8,667 nt of DNA from Gammaproteobacteria bacterium (GCA_030426065.1 JAUHZH010000068.1:1-8667); one strand, 5' to 3'; counted from the stretch's first letter, positions 1-6,968 are shown. Program-made: numbers and translations. Notes: generated by a model not told the origin, from the letters alone.

Positions 1-589
1 TTCCTGAAGGCAGCACCCTTTCTGTTAAATCATAGGTCTTTTGCATGCCTTCTCGTGCCACCACCATCACATCACCTTCCATATACAATTGTTCCAAAGC
101 CTTTTTCGCCGGCTTCCAGTCCCACCAGCCTGTGTTGGACTTATTTTTCGTTTGAGAAGTCATGTCACGTGACCGCAGAGGCCCCTCAACTTTTATTCTT
201 GCCAACAATTCTTTCATCAACTTTCGATCTGGTTGCTTGAACCAATGCACTTGACCACGCTTGATGGCTTGTTTATACGGCAATGAAAATCGGAAATCTC
301 TCATCGGTAAAAAAGCAGCGGCATGTGACCAGTACTCAAACACCTGCCCCCTTTCAACCGATTGCTGGAGCCACTTGGGTTGGTACCCGGGAATCCTTGA
401 ATGCAGCACATGGTGATGTGCCCGTTCAACAACCGCAATGGTGTCGATTTGAACGTAACCCAAATGTGAGATGCACTTCAACACCGCACCAGAACCCCGA
501 CCGAAAGGAGCCGCTTGAAGCAGACCTTGTCCATTCAAAGCCAAACGCTTGATCCGTTCGATGTCTTTTGGGTGGCTGATGGTAATCAT
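1..589 (-). CDS. ycaQ: YcaQ/AlkX-type winged-helix DNA glycosylase (partial, C-terminus off the left edge)
   Basis: The reverse strand reads open from an ATG at 589-587 to the window edge, giving 196 codons without a stop. The family (HTH_42, formerly DUF1006) consists of DNA glycosylases made of winged-helix repeats; E. coli YcaQ/AlkX unhooks DNA interstrand crosslinks and removes alkylated bases. The family signature is visible: LGYVQIDTI with the catalytic-type Q-x-D motif at Q47 and D49, then ERAHHHVLHSR (55-65), EYWSHAAAFLP (85-95), GPLRSRDM, and a winged-helix segment ending in YDLTERVLPSG. Q-x-D rather than Q-x-Q points to the AlkX branch rather than the AlkZ antibiotic self-resistance branch. 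Family members are roughly 400 residues, so about half is present. No upstream in-frame ATG exists and no good Shine-Dalgarno is seen. It is divergent from the secreted hydrolase gene. The family call is secure; exact substrate is inferred. Confidence 0.92.
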   Translation of the reverse strand, partial: MITISHPKDIERIKRLALNGQGLLQAAPFGRGSGAVLKCISHLGYVQIDTIAVVERAHHHVLHSRIPGYQPKWLQQSVERGQVFEYWSHAAAFLPMRDFRFSLPYKQAIKRGQVHWFKQPDRKLMKELLARIKVEGPLRSRDMTSQTKNKSNTGWWDWKPAKKALEQLYMEGDVMVVAREGMQKTYDLTERVLPSG

Positions 590-616
590 GAAACAACTGT
601 TGTGTGATTTGACTGA

Positions 617-625
617 ACTATAGCA
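617..625 (-). promoter_or_regulatory. Putative extended -10 promoter for the ycaQ-like gene
   Basis: On the minus strand the sequence reads TGC-TATAGT, an extended -10 element ending 28 nt before the ATG at 589. No good -35 lies 16-18 bp upstream (the hexamer there is AGTGTG), so the call rests on the extended -10 and its position alone. Confidence 0.4.
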
Positions 626-670
626 TTGAACCCAACAAACACACTTTTTTTATGTGAATTTACATTTATT

Positions 671-686
671 TCAAACGTTCGTTTGA
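671..686. promoter_or_regulatory. Palindromic operator, PsrA/FadR-like TetR-family type
   Basis: TCAAACG-TT-CGTTTGA is a perfect 7-bp inverted repeat with a 2-bp centre. It contains CAAAC-N4-GTTTG, which fits the consensus I know for PsrA, the TetR-family regulator of fatty-acid metabolism in Pseudomonas and relatives (C/GAAAC-N2-4-GTTTG/C). It sits in the divergent ycaQ/hydrolase gap and overlaps the predicted -35 hexamer (683-688) of the hydrolase promoter, the position expected for a repressor. The palindrome is directly visible; the identity of the bound regulator is inference, and no regulator gene is in the window. Confidence 0.6.
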
Positions 687-712
687 TTTATTGAGCAAAC
701 TTGTGCTATTTT
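683..712 (+). promoter_or_regulatory. Putative promoter of the secreted hydrolase gene
   Basis: TTGATT (683-688) is a -35 candidate, followed by an 18-bp spacer and an extended -10, TGC-TATTTT (-10 hexamer 707-712). Each hexamer matches consensus at four of six positions; the TG extension compensates. Transcription would start near 719, leaving a leader of about 120 nt. The -35 overlaps the palindrome at 671-686. Confidence 0.4.
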
Positions 713-840
713 GTTTCCCGTTCCAAAAATATGGAGCACAAAAGATTGGCTGGGGACGAATAACCACAACAACAAAAGCCAACATGAAATCAAACAAACA
801 GTTTTTCACACTCGCAAAGCTGTATTTAAAAGAGAGAGAA

Positions 841-2772
841 ATGATGATCAAACCGATGAAAAAGGCACGATGTGCCCACGTGATTTTGTGCGCACTCATC
901 ACCACCACAGCACAAGCCCAATCAGCGCCATTACAAACCAAACAATTGGCTGGACCTGCCGAGGAAATTCCTTTGATGCAAATCGAAGCGGCCAAAAACC
1001 AAGCCATCAGATCAAAATCTGCACTTATTCCGATCAACTTGTCTGACAACCAATCTCATTGGCAACAAAAAGTCATGATTGATGGCAACAACCCCCAAAT
1101 CATGGTTTTGTCACCAGCGGCTGATGCTTGGGAACTGCAAATTAACCAACCGTTTCAAGAAAAACAATCAGTCGGTCAAACATGGGTCAAATCACGCACC
1201 CACACCACTTTGGGCATGTCATCAGAAATCCCCGCTGTACAATACGAATTGACCAACTTACCTTCTGGCCAATACCAGGTGGCGCTCAAAAGCAATCAAT
1301 CAGGTGAAGGGCAATTGTTACTCACCAGTGACTCTCCGTACTTGCTTGAGTCATACAGCCAAAAACATGGCTATTTGGTAGGAGAAACTGTCGATTTGTT
1401 TGCCAAAGGCACCACCGATGAAAAACAGTTCACCATGGTCAAGAACGACCACAGTCTGGTTCAGTCAGCACATGTGGTCGTCCAAGCACCCTCAGGTCAT
1501 GAGCGCCAAATCACCATGTTCGATGACGGCATGTTAAAAGACAGCGCCGCCATGGATGGTCAATTCAGCAGCAGCTTCTTGGCTTCAGAGTCAGGCTTGT
1601 ACCATGTTCAGATCAAGGCCCACGGCTTAACCCCAGATGGCAAACCATTTTTCAGAACCACCGAACACATCATTCCGGTGATCGATGAGCAAATGTCACT
1701 TCAATCCAAAGCCGTTACCGCCCAATACGCTGAGCAAAACAAAATCAACCTCCAATTCCAGATTCAAAACAACAAAATGAGCGACAATGCCCGATATCGT
1801 GTTGTGGCTGAAGTATGGGATGCATCAGGACCAGTCAACTGGTTGTCCACTTTGGTTGATACCAGCGATGGAGTGATTAACTTAGAATTGGATGACCGTT
1901 GGTTATTGGCCAAAGGATTGGGCAGTGATTACCAGTTAAAGAACATCCGCGTTGAAGACATCAACCATTACATCAATGTGCTGTCTGTTGAGGCATTGCC
2001 CATACACATGCCACAAATCAACGAGAAATCCATCAGTCAATTCCAAGGTGAAATCACACCATCGATGTTGCAAGGAACTCGCCCTCAAAACACCAGCCAA
2101 AACAAAGCTGCCGGTGGCAAGTTGATGTTGGTTCATGGCTATTGCTCAAGTGATGTGTGGGGATCACAGCAACACCAATTCAGCAACAGCGTCAAGTTTG
2201 CTGATTTCAACAAAAACCGTTCTCACGATGAATTTGCACAACGAATCAAATCTTTCGGTGACAGCCTGCCGTCTTTTGGCGTGGTTGCCCATTCACAAGG
2301 TGGCGCAGCGGCATTGCACTTGTACACTTATTACTGGAGTGGTTTGGATGATGCATCCAGTGGCCGTCTGATTCAATCGGTTGGCACGCCATACCAAGGC
2401 ACACCTTTGGCAGGCAATTTGGCTTCAGTGGGCCATGTCTTTGGTGTCGGTTGTGGTTACAACAGCAATTTAACCACCAGTGGTGCCAGTGCTTGGTTGT
2501 CAGGCATTCCGACTTGGGCACGCTCAAAAGTTAATTACTACACCACTTCATTCACAGACAAATGGTGGCGTCCTGATTGGTGCCAAATCGTCACCGATCC
2601 ATTCTTGTCAGACCCTGATGACGGCACCACAGAGAAACACCGTGGCCAATTGTCAGGCGCGGTCAACCGCGGACACAAAACAGGCCAATGCCACACATCT
2701 GGCATGCGTGACATGGCACAAACCAAAGATTCTGGCCGCAACAGCACCATGAGCAGCAACGCCGCCCGTTGA
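841..2772 (+). CDS. Secreted multidomain alpha/beta hydrolase (lipase-like, conditioned-medium-factor-like)
   Basis: The 643-residue product begins with a signal peptide: basic MMIKPMKKARCAH, a short hydrophobic core and an AQA cleavage site after residue 26. Residues of about 27-400 are beta-rich; 178-282 look like an Ig-like domain (GETVDLFAKG, a D-rich FDDGMLKDSAAMDG stretch, a closing FRTTEHIIPV). Residues 430-643 form an alpha/beta hydrolase: oxyanion-type LVHGY (430-434), nucleophile elbow AHSQGG with S485, lipase-like GTPYQGTPLAG from 515, an acidic SDPDDGTTE loop (590-598; acid candidates D591, D593, D594) and candidate catalytic His H618 in CHTSG. Several cysteines may form disulfides. 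The start at 841 has an AGAGAG Shine-Dalgarno directly upstream and gives a good signal peptide; ATGs at 844 and 856 are alternatives. It resembles proteins annotated as conditioned medium factor (from memory). Lipase or esterase activity is inferred; the substrate is unknown. Confidence 0.85.
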   Translation: MMIKPMKKARCAHVILCALITTTAQAQSAPLQTKQLAGPAEEIPLMQIEAAKNQAIRSKSALIPINLSDNQSHWQQKVMIDGNNPQIMVLSPAADAWELQINQPFQEKQSVGQTWVKSRTHTTLGMSSEIPAVQYELTNLPSGQYQVALKSNQSGEGQLLLTSDSPYLLESYSQKHGYLVGETVDLFAKGTTDEKQFTMVKNDHSLVQSAHVVVQAPSGHERQITMFDDGMLKDSAAMDGQFSSSFLASESGLYHVQIKAHGLTPDGKPFFRTTEHIIPVIDEQMSLQSKAVTAQYAEQNKINLQFQIQNNKMSDNARYRVVAEVWDASGPVNWLSTLVDTSDGVINLELDDRWLLAKGLGSDYQLKNIRVEDINHYINVLSVEALPIHMPQINEKSISQFQGEITPSMLQGTRPQNTSQNKAAGGKLMLVHGYCSSDVWGSQQHQFSNSVKFADFNKNRSHDEFAQRIKSFGDSLPSFGVVAHSQGGAAALHLYTYYWSGLDDASSGRLIQSVGTPYQGTPLAGNLASVGHVFGVGCGYNSNLTTSGASAWLSGIPTWARSKVNYYTTSFTDKWWRPDWCQIVTDPFLSDPDDGTTEKHRGQLSGAVNRGHKTGQCHTSGMRDMAQTKDSGRNSTMSSNAAR

Positions 2773-2793
2773 TCGTTCAAATAAAACGAGGTG

Positions 2794-2821
2794 AAGAGCG
2801 CCCTTTTTGGGCGCTTTTTTT
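2794..2821 (+). terminator. Intrinsic terminator after the secreted hydrolase gene
   Basis: AGCGCCC-TTTTT-GGGCGCT forms a perfect GC-rich 7-bp stem with a 5-nt loop, extendable by A-U pairs, and runs into seven T residues (2815-2821). It lies about 22 nt past the stop codon, a textbook rho-independent terminator that separates the hydrolase gene from ybiT. Confidence 0.93.
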
Positions 2822-2822
2822 A

Positions 2823-2850
2823 TTGATGGTGGAAACAAATCGACTATAAT
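2823..2850 (+). promoter_or_regulatory. Sigma70-type promoter of ybiT
   Basis: TTGATG (2823-2828) and a perfect TATAAT (2845-2850) are separated by 16 bp. Transcription would begin near 2857, giving a leader of about 27 nt before the ybiT ATG. The -35 begins one base after the T-tract of the preceding terminator, so terminator and promoter are packed back to back. Confidence 0.72.
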
Positions 2851-2883
2851 CGCGCCCCAATTCTTTTCGCAACGGCCCTTCCC

Positions 2884-4476
2884 ATGATCACAACAGCCAA
2901 CATCACCATGCAATTCGGTTCCAAACCCCTGTTTGAGAATATTTCAGTCAAATTTGGCAATGGCAACCGCTATGGATTGATTGGTGCCAATGGCTGCGGC
3001 AAGTCGACCTTCATGAAAATCCTTTCGGGTGAATTGGCACCCTCTTCTGGCAACGTCAGTTACGATCCGGATGAACGGATTGCGGTTTTGGGTCAAGACC
3101 AATTCGCTTTCGAAGCCTATTCGGTTATTGACACAGTGATCATGGGTCACAAAGAGCTGTGGCAGATCAAAGCCGAACGCGACCGCATTTACGCACTGCC
3201 TGAAATGAGCGAAGAGGATGGCATCAAAGTGGCCGAATTGGAAGCCACATTTGCAGAAATGGATGGTTACTCAGCAGAAGCCCGCGCTGGCGAATTGTTG
3301 TTGGGATTGGACATCCCTGAATCTCAACACTATGGTCCCATGTCTGAAGTGGCTCCGGGTTGGAAACTGCGGGTGTTGTTGGCACAAGCCCTGTTCGCTG
3401 ATCCTGACGTGATGTTGCTTGATGAGCCAACCAATAACTTGGACATCAACACCATCCGCTGGTTGGAAGAAACCTTGAATGCCAGAAAAGCCACCATGAT
3501 CATCATTTCGCATGACCGACATTTTCTCAACGAAGTGTGTACCCACATGGCTGATTTGGATTACGGCGAATTGCGCTTGTTCCCTGGAAACTACGATCAA
3601 TACATGACCGCCGCGACCCAAGCACGCGAGAAACAGTATTCTGAAAATGCCAAGAAAAAAGCCCAGATTGCTGAGCTACAAGCCTTTGTCAGTCGATTCT
3701 CTGCCAATGCATCGAAAGCCAAACAGGCCACGTCACGTCAAAAATTAATCGACAAAATCAAACTGGACGACATCAAGCCTTCATCGCGGGTTAATCCTTA
3801 CATCCGCTTTGAGCAAGATAAACAGTTGTACAGAAATGCCCTTGAAATCAAAGAGTTAAGCAAATCTTTTGATGACCATTCCATTTTTAAAAATTTGAAC
3901 CTCCTGCTTGAGGTGGGCGAAAAATTGGCCGTGATTGGCACCAATGGCATCGGTAAAACCACTTTTTTAAACTGCATCACTGAACACTTGCCGATTGACG
4001 GTGGCACCGTCAAATGGTCTGAAAACATCGCCATCAGTTATTTCAAACAAGACAACTTGTCAGCATTCAAAGAAGACATCACGGTTTTTGAGTGGATGGA
4101 ACAATTCAAAAAAGAAGGTGATGACGAGCAAGCAGTCCGCAGTGTTCTGGGACGGATGCTGTTTTCTAAAGAAGATTCTAAAAAGAAAATCAGTGTCTTG
4201 TCTGGTGGAGAAAAAGGACGCATGATGTTTGGTAAAATCATGATGGAAAAGCCCAATGTGTTGATCATGGACGAACCCACCAACCACTTGGACATGGAAT
4301 CCATTGAATCACTGAACCTGGCATTGGAAAATTACCCTGGCACCGTCATCTTTGTGTCTCATGACCGCCAATTCGTTTCTTCCATCGCCAGTCGCATCAT
4401 GGAAATCAAGGAAGGTGACGTGGTCGATTACCGCGGCACTTACCAAGAGTATTTAGATAAACAAGGGATTCAGTAA
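2884..4476 (+). CDS. ybiT: ABC-F family ATPase YbiT (ribosome-associated translation factor)
   Basis: The 530-residue product matches the length and sequence of E. coli YbiT as I remember it, including the N-terminal ITMQFGSKPLFENISVKF. Two ABC domains lie in tandem without membrane segments. Domain 1 has Walker A GANGCGKST (34-42), the YbiT-type signature MSEVAPGWK in place of LSGGQ (153-161), Walker B ending LLDEPTNNLD (to 187) and SHDRHF (209-214). The charged P-site tRNA-interaction linker follows at about 244-305. Domain 2 has GTNGIGKTT (352-360), LSGGEKGRM (439-447), MDEPTNHLD (462-470) and SHDRQF (492-497). ABC-F proteins bind the ribosomal E site and help stalled or initiating ribosomes; the precise YbiT role is less settled than that of EttA. 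It has its own promoter and no clear Shine-Dalgarno. The final seven bases overlap the convergent DUF6122 gene. Confidence 0.97.
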   Translation: MITTANITMQFGSKPLFENISVKFGNGNRYGLIGANGCGKSTFMKILSGELAPSSGNVSYDPDERIAVLGQDQFAFEAYSVIDTVIMGHKELWQIKAERDRIYALPEMSEEDGIKVAELEATFAEMDGYSAEARAGELLLGLDIPESQHYGPMSEVAPGWKLRVLLAQALFADPDVMLLDEPTNNLDINTIRWLEETLNARKATMIIISHDRHFLNEVCTHMADLDYGELRLFPGNYDQYMTAATQAREKQYSENAKKKAQIAELQAFVSRFSANASKAKQATSRQKLIDKIKLDDIKPSSRVNPYIRFEQDKQLYRNALEIKELSKSFDDHSIFKNLNLLLEVGEKLAVIGTNGIGKTTFLNCITEHLPIDGGTVKWSENIAISYFKQDNLSAFKEDITVFEWMEQFKKEGDDEQAVRSVLGRMLFSKEDSKKKISVLSGGEKGRMMFGKIMMEKPNVLIMDEPTNHLDMESIESLNLALENYPGTVIFVSHDRQFVSSIASRIMEIKEGDVVDYRGTYQEYLDKQGIQ

Positions 4477-4775
4477 AACCTAATCGGCGAACAGTCGAAT
4501 CCATCGAGGACCATGTGTATGACCAAACCCGCACCCACCCAGCGGGTTTTGGGCCAAATCAAAAACGCCAAATAAACGGGAAACAGCAGCGGCTGATGCA
4601 ATGGGTGAAAACCAATGCTGCACCGGTTGGGGTCATAAATCGGTGTCGCCAACAAATGGTCCAAATCGACCAACATGGTCATCCACATCACAGTAACCGC
4701 TTGATAAAACCGACGTCGCCAGAGCAAGCCGGCCAGCAACATCGGCACCATAAAATGAAGTAGAATGTGCAACAT
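4470..4775 (-). CDS. DUF6122-type small integral membrane protein
   Basis: The 101-residue hydrophobic protein has about four membrane segments (roughly 4-19, 24-43, 62-74, 79-95). Strongly polar conserved-looking motifs lie between and within them: VDLDHLLATP (36-45), YDPNRCSIGFHPLH (47-60) and HMVLDGFDC (87-95). This pattern matches DUF6122 proteins as I recall them. Function is unknown. The D-x-D-H, H-x-x-H and H-x-x-x-D spacing inside a small membrane protein is reminiscent of YdjM/DUF457 putative membrane metal-dependent hydrolases, but that link is inference. The start at 4775 keeps the N-terminal LHxxLHF segment; a second in-frame ATG at 4751 would remove it. The gene is boxed in: its stop overlaps ybiT by 7 nt in convergent orientation, and its ATG shares two bases with the divergent peptidase ATG. 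Confidence 0.85.
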   Translation of the reverse strand: MLHILLHFMVPMLLAGLLWRRRFYQAVTVMWMTMLVDLDHLLATPIYDPNRCSIGFHPLHQPLLFPVYLAFLIWPKTRWVGAGLVIHMVLDGFDCSPIRFY

Positions 4776-5910
4776 GAAAAAAGCGACTCACCTGTTCTTG
4801 TTTGTGTTTTTGGCTTGTTGGACAGCCAGTTCCAGTTGGGCAGATCACCCAAAACTGATGGTTCTTCGTGGCAATATAACAGAGTTATCTGAATTAAACA
4901 TCCCTTGGGTTCTATCTGAACATGGCCACCATGTGTTTGATTCAAAATACCTTCCAGCCATCAATCAATTCAGAGAGCAAGGACATGATCATTTCATCAT
5001 CAAGCCTTTTTCAGCATTCAAGCCCATCACAAAAAACCAAACCAAAGGCAACGCCAACCCAAACATCCAAGGGTTGCTGAACCAATTGGACATCGGAAGG
5101 TGGTACAACGACGTGGTGACCTTGAGTTCTTGGAGCCGCCGCACAGCCACCACTGGCAATGTCAGTGCAGCCAACTGGTTGGCCAACCAATTTTCGCAAA
5201 TGGGCTATACAGTCAGCCAACCCAGTTTCACCGTTCAAGGTCAGTCAACAAAGAACATCATGGCGGAAAAGGTGGGCACGGTTCGCCCTGATGATTGGTA
5301 CTTGGTGGGAGCCCACATGGATTCCATATCCAACACCTCTCAAGCACCTGGTGCCGTAGACAACGCCTCGGGTTGTGCCGCTGTTGTAGAAATGGCCCGG
5401 GTGGTCAAAGACATGGATTTTGAAGCCAGTCTGCTCTTCATTTGTTACTCAGGAGAAGAGCAAGGCCTACATGGCAGCGCCTTTCATGTCAGCACCCTCA
5501 GCAACAACCAAACCTTGTCTCAGTTGAAAGCGGCACTGACCATGGACATGATTGGATACAGCAGTAACAATGACCGAGAACTGTTGATTGAGTCTTCTCA
5601 AGCACACACCCAACTGATGAACCTCATCGCATCCATGGCCGCCACCTATGCACCTGGGTTGACCACCTACACCAGCACCAATTATTGGGGATCAGATCAT
5701 GTACCTTACATTGATGCAGGGGTGCCAGCTGTGTTGCTGATTGATGATGATTACGGTGTTTACCCGGGCTATCACCGCAGCACAGACCAACCTGAAAACA
5801 TCGATCAAGACCAAGCCATGAAAATCATCACAACCAACCTCGCGACTTTGGCCAACCTGGCCGGTGCGGTTTTCTCTGACGATTTGATTTTCATGGACGA
5901 TTTCGAATGA
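4774..5910 (+). CDS. Secreted M28-family zinc aminopeptidase
   Basis: The 378-residue product starts with a signal peptide (MKKATHLFLFVFLACWTASSSWA, cleavage probably after residue 23). A propeptide-like region follows, and then an M28 (aminopeptidase Ap1/Y-like) catalytic domain. All co-catalytic zinc residues are visible: H181 in GAHMDS (with D183), D196 in GAVDNASG, catalytic base E228 and zinc ligand E229 in SGEEQG, D258 in TMDMIGY and H334 in GYHRSTD. It should remove N-terminal residues from peptides outside the cytoplasm. The extreme C-terminus, DDLIFMDDFE, lies beyond the catalytic fold and may be a sorting tail. An ATG at 4765 would add MCN before the basic n-region; 4774 gives the cleaner signal peptide. 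Its stop overlaps the truD start as ATGA, suggesting translational coupling. Its start overlaps that of the divergent DUF6122 gene. Substrate specificity is unknown. Confidence 0.92.
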   Translation: MKKATHLFLFVFLACWTASSSWADHPKLMVLRGNITELSELNIPWVLSEHGHHVFDSKYLPAINQFREQGHDHFIIKPFSAFKPITKNQTKGNANPNIQGLLNQLDIGRWYNDVVTLSSWSRRTATTGNVSAANWLANQFSQMGYTVSQPSFTVQGQSTKNIMAEKVGTVRPDDWYLVGAHMDSISNTSQAPGAVDNASGCAAVVEMARVVKDMDFEASLLFICYSGEEQGLHGSAFHVSTLSNNQTLSQLKAALTMDMIGYSSNNDRELLIESSQAHTQLMNLIASMAATYAPGLTTYTSTNYWGSDHVPYIDAGVPAVLLIDDDYGVYPGYHRSTDQPENIDQDQAMKIITTNLATLANLAGAVFSDDLIFMDDFE

Positions 5911-6968
5911 CCCCAAACACATTCGACGCCATGTTCCCAACCCGTGCTGTTGTTGCAGCTCATGGGGTGATCAAAACATCAGTTGAAGACTTTCAAGTCA
6001 CTGAGTTGGCTCCAGAAATCACATTCAGTGGGTCCGGTGAACACCTTTGGCTTTGGGTCAGAAAAACCGACACCAACACCGACTGGGCGGCCCGATGTTT
6101 GGCCGAAGCCTGTGGGGTTTCAAGCAACCAGGTGGGATATGCCGGTTTGAAAGACCGCCATGCCATCACTTGGCAATGGTTCAGTGTCCAACTCCCACTC
6201 GAGCATGACATCGATAGGATCCAAGCGGCATTGCCCGATGAAATCCAGATCGAGCAGGCCCAATGGCACAACAAAAAGCTCAAAACGGGCTTCCTCAAAG
6301 GCAATCATTTTCGCATTTCAATCAAAGCCATTGAAGGTGACAAGGATTCAGTCGAACACAATCTAGGCTCCATCCTCAAGCAAGGCGTTCCGAATTACTT
6401 CGGTCCACAAAGGTTCGGCAACGACTTATCCAACATCGCCAAAGCCAAAGACTTGTTCAGTGGCCGATTCAAAACACGCAACAAAAACCTCAAGGGGATG
6501 TTGCTGTCCACCGCGCGCAGTCACATTTTCAATGACATCATCAAATGGCGCATCGAACACACCTGCTGGGACCGCGTCATTGAAGGCGATGTGATGGGAT
6601 TGAGTGGCTCAAAAGCTTGGTTCCATGCGCATGAAGAATCACCCGAGGTACTGGCTGCACGTTTGCAGCAAGGCGATGTCCACATCACGGCGGCGTTGTG
6701 GGGCGAAGACCCTGTGCAAAGCACTTTGCAATGTGCTGAGATGGAGCAAAGCATGGCCGATGCGGTACCCGAATACCAGGCAGGCCTCAAACAATTCAGG
6801 GCCAAACAAGACCGCAGACCAATCCGCTTGATGCCTGAAAATCTGACTTGGCAGTGGCCAATTCCTTCAGATAAAAATGAACTGATTTTGTCATTTGATT
6901 TACCGGCCGGGAGTTACGCCACCGCTGTGTTGCGAGAAGTGTTGCAAGCCAAAGACCATAACAGATAA
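5907..6968 (+). CDS. truD: tRNA pseudouridine(13) synthase TruD
   Basis: The 353-residue protein has the length and order of TruD, which converts U13 to pseudouridine in tRNA-Glu in E. coli. Visible hallmarks are the N-terminal VIKTSVEDFQVTEL segment (21-34), the catalytic loop VGYAGLKDRHA with the nucleophilic Asp at D83, KTGFLKGNHFRI, and NYFGPQRFG at 163-171. The C-terminal part has FDLPAGSYATAVLRE. The start at 5907 overlaps the stop of the peptidase gene as ATGA, and no separate Shine-Dalgarno is convincing, so it probably depends on translation of the upstream gene. In many gammaproteobacteria truD lies between ispF and surE; here it follows an exported peptidase, so the neighbourhood is rearranged. 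Confidence 0.97.
   Translation: MTPNTFDAMFPTRAVVAAHGVIKTSVEDFQVTELAPEITFSGSGEHLWLWVRKTDTNTDWAARCLAEACGVSSNQVGYAGLKDRHAITWQWFSVQLPLEHDIDRIQAALPDEIQIEQAQWHNKKLKTGFLKGNHFRISIKAIEGDKDSVEHNLGSILKQGVPNYFGPQRFGNDLSNIAKAKDLFSGRFKTRNKNLKGMLLSTARSHIFNDIIKWRIEHTCWDRVIEGDVMGLSGSKAWFHAHEESPEVLAARLQQGDVHITAALWGEDPVQSTLQCAEMEQSMADAVPEYQAGLKQFRAKQDRRPIRLMPENLTWQWPIPSDKNELILSFDLPAGSYATAVLREVLQAKDHNR

Noticed and set aside
55..552. Plus-strand open frames of 61 and 89 codons near the left edge
   Set aside because: They lie opposite the YcaQ-type gene, whose reverse-strand protein carries clear family motifs. The plus-strand translations are low-complexity and resemble nothing.
691..840. Upstream extension of the secreted hydrolase reading frame to a TTG at 691 or an ATG at 784
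   Set aside because: The extension would bury the signal peptide about 50 (or about 20) residues inside the protein and would start near the predicted promoter. ATG 841 has a Shine-Dalgarno and a proper signal peptide.
3036..3070. Degenerate signature (MSEVAPGWK) in the first YbiT ATPase domain as evidence of an inactive site
   Set aside because: The same variant occurs in E. coli YbiT as I recall it, so it is a family trait, and both Walker motifs are intact.
4515..4763. Plus-strand 82-codon frame between ybiT and the peptidase
   Set aside because: It is antisense to the DUF6122 gene, whose translation is hydrophobic and motif-rich, while this frame is rich in Q, H and P with no recognisable feature.
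4751..4766. TAAAAT (4751-4756) and TAGAAT (4761-4766) as -10 elements for the peptidase
   Set aside because: Neither has a recognisable -35 at 16-18 bp, and both lie too close to the start codon to leave a normal leader.
4765..4773. ATG at 4765 as the peptidase start
   Set aside because: It adds only MCN ahead of the basic n-region, and no better ribosome binding site supports it. It cannot be fully excluded.
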